Below, piece by piece: positions 60,576 through 64,000 of a stretch of 64,000 nucleotides of DNA (the first letter of the stretch is position 1; each line of letters starts with the position of its first letter). This DNA comes from Macropodus opercularis. Taxonomy: Eukaryota > Chordata > Actinopteri > Anabantiformes > Osphronemidae. The notes under the pieces were generated by a model. It saw only the letters and a program-made list of their open reading frames with translations. It had not been told where the DNA came from and ran no database searches. The stretch is from positions 19,920,501-19,984,500 of the forward strand of contig CM061097.1 in the NCBI GenBank assembly GCA_030770545.1, written 5' to 3'. A program made the translations under genes and the position numbers.

Positions 60576-62990
60576 GGAAGCACCGTATTAACACCGTAGA
60601 GCTTTCAAGTGTCAGCCTTTGCTTTCTCCCCCTCCAGTAAACAATGCGGCTTTTACAGGTCCGGATGTCCCGAGATGCTTAATCCCAAACCCTAAGGCAT
60701 CATGAGCCCGATCTCTGACGCCGCGTCACATTATCTGCCTTTGTTTAGTTTCTGCACCAACCAGCAAGATGATAACAAGACAAGTAAGGGGGTGAATGAT
60801 AAAGAGCATGTTCAGTCAGGCGGTAATGTAAATGTAAATCTGACTTAAAGTTCTGGCAAGCCGAGCATGGGTCAGAATAATGAACACTGCCAGTTTCGCC
60901 CCTGGCTGTTGTGGTGGTTGTCAGCACTTAAAAGAGCTTGTTATTTAGAGGAAGAGCATCCAGATTCGCCTGCTCTCAACATTCACTGCGTTTGTCCTGA
61001 ATAATGTTTTTCTAAGCGATGGATATAAATATAAAGAACGAGCAAAGCTGCAGCTGCCTCTGCATGAAGCACTGCATTACCTCCAACCATCTCAAATAAG
61101 AAACCTTCACCTACAGCTACTTTCTTTTTTTGAAAAGTCATTTTCATGACAGATGGTATAATTTTAAAATGTAGAGATTTATTTATTTTTTTGTATTTTT
61201 AGAATACAGCCATTAGGATCAGTTCTATGTGTCTATTGTGAGAATAGGTGCAAAATGAGTTTTATAGAGCAGGTATTCCTGTGAATAGACTTGATGTAGT
61301 ACCTGACAGTTAACCGGGACACTTCAGCGTTGAACCTGGAAGGACGTGAGTGTCGTTGGAAGTCTGGGTTGATGCCCCGGAACGGGAAGCAAGCCATGAA
61401 ACAGTCTGGAACGCAGAATGGAGTCAGAGATGGTAGCTGAACACGTGACAGGGGAGTTGGGAGAAAACTGGACATGTTGGTCAGAGAGATAAGTCTACAA
61501 CCAGGAACCACCCAGAAACAGAGAACTGGATGGTCAGAGATTTTCCCACAACGTGATCCCACAAGTCAATGTTGGACGGAGTAATGATATAACAAACATG
61601 TCCTAATAATAGGTAGGGGACCTCATAGAACCCTGACACAGCTGTAATACATGTATTCATTTATCCAGTTTGGTTGGTTGGAACCAGGTTGGTTCAGAAT
61701 CACCAGCAGATCAGACGAACGCTCTGCTCTCTGTTCGGTCCAGAGTCCAGAGCGTGGACACAGTGCGAGGTCACAGACAGCAGATAGTCAGAACAAGAAT
61801 GAGCTTTCAGTATGGCTGAAGAGTGAACACAACCCAGTCTGGCCATTTGCTGTTGGTATGGAAAGGTTTAAATAGACCCGAGCACAGATAATTACAGGAA
61901 ACCGACCAAATTTGGCAAATGAAAACCATCTCACTGCTTAGATGTGTTTTGTTGCCCAAAAGCATGAAGCTAACTGAATATTTCATTTTAATATATTATA
62001 TCATATCAGCCTGTTGTCGGCCTATTTATATATTGTACAATGCTACAAACAAAGTTGTGCCGCTCACCGAGAACACGGTTGCTGTTATTATTCTGTTTAG
62101 GACGTATTATATCGATTGAATAATTTCATGATGTTTGTCTGTAAAAGGAAGGACAACATCATCAGAAATGAAATGACATGGCTATGGCTACACTTTATCG
62201 CTGCAGCGTCATCATAGAGTCATGTGAGCACCCACACTGTAAAAACAGGTGATTTAATGCTTCAGCCTTCTCCAGAAGAACATATTGTACTTCATTACAA
62301 TGCTAAACAAAGTGATCCATCTTTGAAACACATCTTTTTCTAAAGTGTTTGCAGATTAAATGTCTTTACAGAAAAGGTTAGTCCATTAGTGAGATGACAG
62401 GTTATGACACATCTGTAATAATGTGACAGTGAAGACTGAACACAGTGGATGTTTTCAGACAGCAGACATGACAGCGATAATAACTTCATACAGGAGAGAG
62501 TTTAAAAACGTTGAAATGCTAATTACGTAGGTCTATAAAAGCCAAAAACCTTTGGCTTATACATTTCATCTGAAAGCAGGTACGATACGTTGACCAGCTC
62601 TGATCCTAGTCTGAAGTAATCAATCACAAAGTTCATTCTCTCGGTTGGTCTCTGTGGTTCTGCAGCTCCCTGCTGTGACCAGTGCGTCTGTCTGATTGGA
62701 CACAGCTTCCACTTTCGCATCGCTGTGAACAGACGTCTACAGTTTTTGCTCTAAAGTGACTGACAACACCCAGAGTAATGCTCATTCACTGGCCTCATTA
62801 GGGAGGTGCAGATGTTTGTTTGTCTCCCCTTAGTTCTTTCAAGATTCACTTTATTCAAGTTGCATCTCCCTCCAGTTGTTACATGGTCTGTCCTGGTTAG
62901 AAACCTTTACTACGTCAAGAGCTCTTTAGGGTCAGAAAGGAAATCTGACTCTCTGAGCCCTCAAAAGACTTCGGTAACATGAAATGATCA

Positions 62991-63006
62991 TAATAATAAT
63001 AATAAT
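62991..63006. repeat. (TAA)n microsatellite
   Basis: Five taa units in intron 12. Confidence 0.85.
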
Positions 63007-64000
63007 ACTTCTTGGTGACAGTGGGACGACCGTTATGTGTATTTGTTCCAATGTTCTTTTTTTTGAGGGCTTCACAGCATCTCTTTCTAAACCAGTGTTA
63101 CCAAGGTTAAGAATGCAGTTTGTAGAAGCACGTCTGTTTCTGCTGCAAAGCTGAGAGAACAATTACAGCGTCCTAAAGGAAAGAAGCGAATGCCTACGAG
63201 GTCCATCTGGCTAAAATGTGGCGTTCACACAGCTAATTAATGTGGCGACTGGAAGAAACGTTGGGCCAAAGGTCATTTTGGGAAAGAAAGAAACTTAGAG
63301 CAATTAAAATGTAGTTATTGTCGGCAGTAATTAGGCTGTTAGTGAAGAGAACGGCTTGAAGCCCGTTCTTAACCCAGCGTTCACACCTGGTTGTGTATGC
63401 GTGACACAGAAATCACTGCAGGAAGAGTAAATCCACCGATGGAGAATATGTTGTTTTGTGCCCTTATCTTTACGTCAGCTCTAATTACCAGTTTGACCTC
63501 CCTCTACCGAGCTATACCACCAAATAACTTTTAATAGTAACCTAATGAAGTGCAGCCTGCTAATCATATAAATATTATGCTCTTGTTGCACAAGTGTAAT
63601 TAATTTATATTACTGTGAAACAACAATAATTGAGTTGTACATCCATATATATATGTAATGTACTTATCCCATAACTGCAGGGGGAAATATCATTAAATAA
63701 ATTCTTGTCTTTATTTTATCTGAATATTAGTAACTTAAGTCTTATTTTTGACTTAATTTTTTTGTCCTACTACTTACATTAGATAAAATAAATATTCACA
63801 TACTGTAAAGAAATCATTGTAATGAATCTATTTTGGCTAATTTTTGCTCTGCTCAAACAGCTGTTACACCAGCTCACAGTCGTTCCCTGTAGTTTTACTG
63901 CATCACTAGTTTTGTGGGCAATTCTTAGGAGACTGGGTTGAATTGTGGAGAAATCAGATAATCAATCAGAATCTGTTTCACCACCATAAAAGATGATACA

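Larger units (their letters stand above)
58605..64000 (+). other. unc5d intron 12 (5' part)
   Basis: Runs off the window. It contains a Tc1-type relic (about 58822-59325), a CpG-dense patch (60450-60575) and a (TAA)n tract (62991-63006). I found no further unc5d exon (UPA or death domain), so the remaining exons lie downstream. Confidence 0.75.

Noticed and set aside
1..64000. CRISPR array, operon or prokaryotic defence system
   Set aside because: No regularly spaced repeats, no dense ORFs; the sequence is a vertebrate intron-rich gene.

Overview
The window is nuclear DNA from a ray-finned fish, probably a percomorph-type teleost. I infer this from one multi-exon vertebrate gene with GT-AG introns, AT-rich introns with dinucleotide and pentanucleotide microsatellites, and relics of transposon families typical of fish. 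There are no operons, ribosome binding sites or bacterial gene arrays, and no CRISPR array.

The only gene I can support is unc5d, a netrin/FLRT dependence receptor of the UNC5 family. It lies on the + strand across almost the whole window. Eleven consecutive coding exons (numbered 2 to 12 after the human gene) run from 7498 to 58604. All join in frame and give 605 codons without a stop. In order they encode the first Ig-like domain (exons 2-3), the second Ig-like domain (4-5), two thrombospondin type 1 repeats (6 and 7), an 11-residue juxtamembrane microexon (8), the transmembrane segment with a DxxD caspase motif (9), the cytoplasmic linker (10) and most of the ZU5 domain (11-12). The start codon and signal peptide exon lie upstream of the window. 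The rest of ZU5, the UPA domain, the death domain, the stop codon and the 3' UTR lie downstream. Identification as unc5d rather than unc5a, b or c rests on D-type sequence in exons 2-5, the exon 8 peptide ending in KPQ, and the exon 9-10 sequence around YGVDVIDSSALTGGF.

Everything else is intron, about 97 percent of the window. I recognise five transposon relics: a tRNA-like SINE fragment (about 5145-5330), a Tc1-type transposase fragment (about 32105-32311, minus strand), a 78-bp piggyBac-like MITE with intact TTAA ends (39134-39211), a non-LTR retrotransposon reverse-transcriptase fragment (about 45235-45760, plus strand), and a second Tc1 fragment carrying the transposase C-terminus (about 58822-59325, minus strand). 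There are also microsatellites, perfect hairpins and several CpG-dense islets in introns 2, 4, 9 and 12.

I found no new gene system. The best leads concern unc5d regulation: a YCAY cluster beside microexon 8, a weak donor on the frame-neutral exon 6, CpG islets that could be internal promoters or enhancers, and two exon-like segments in intron 2 that would break the frame. Paralogue and transposon comparisons are from memory of the families, with no database search.
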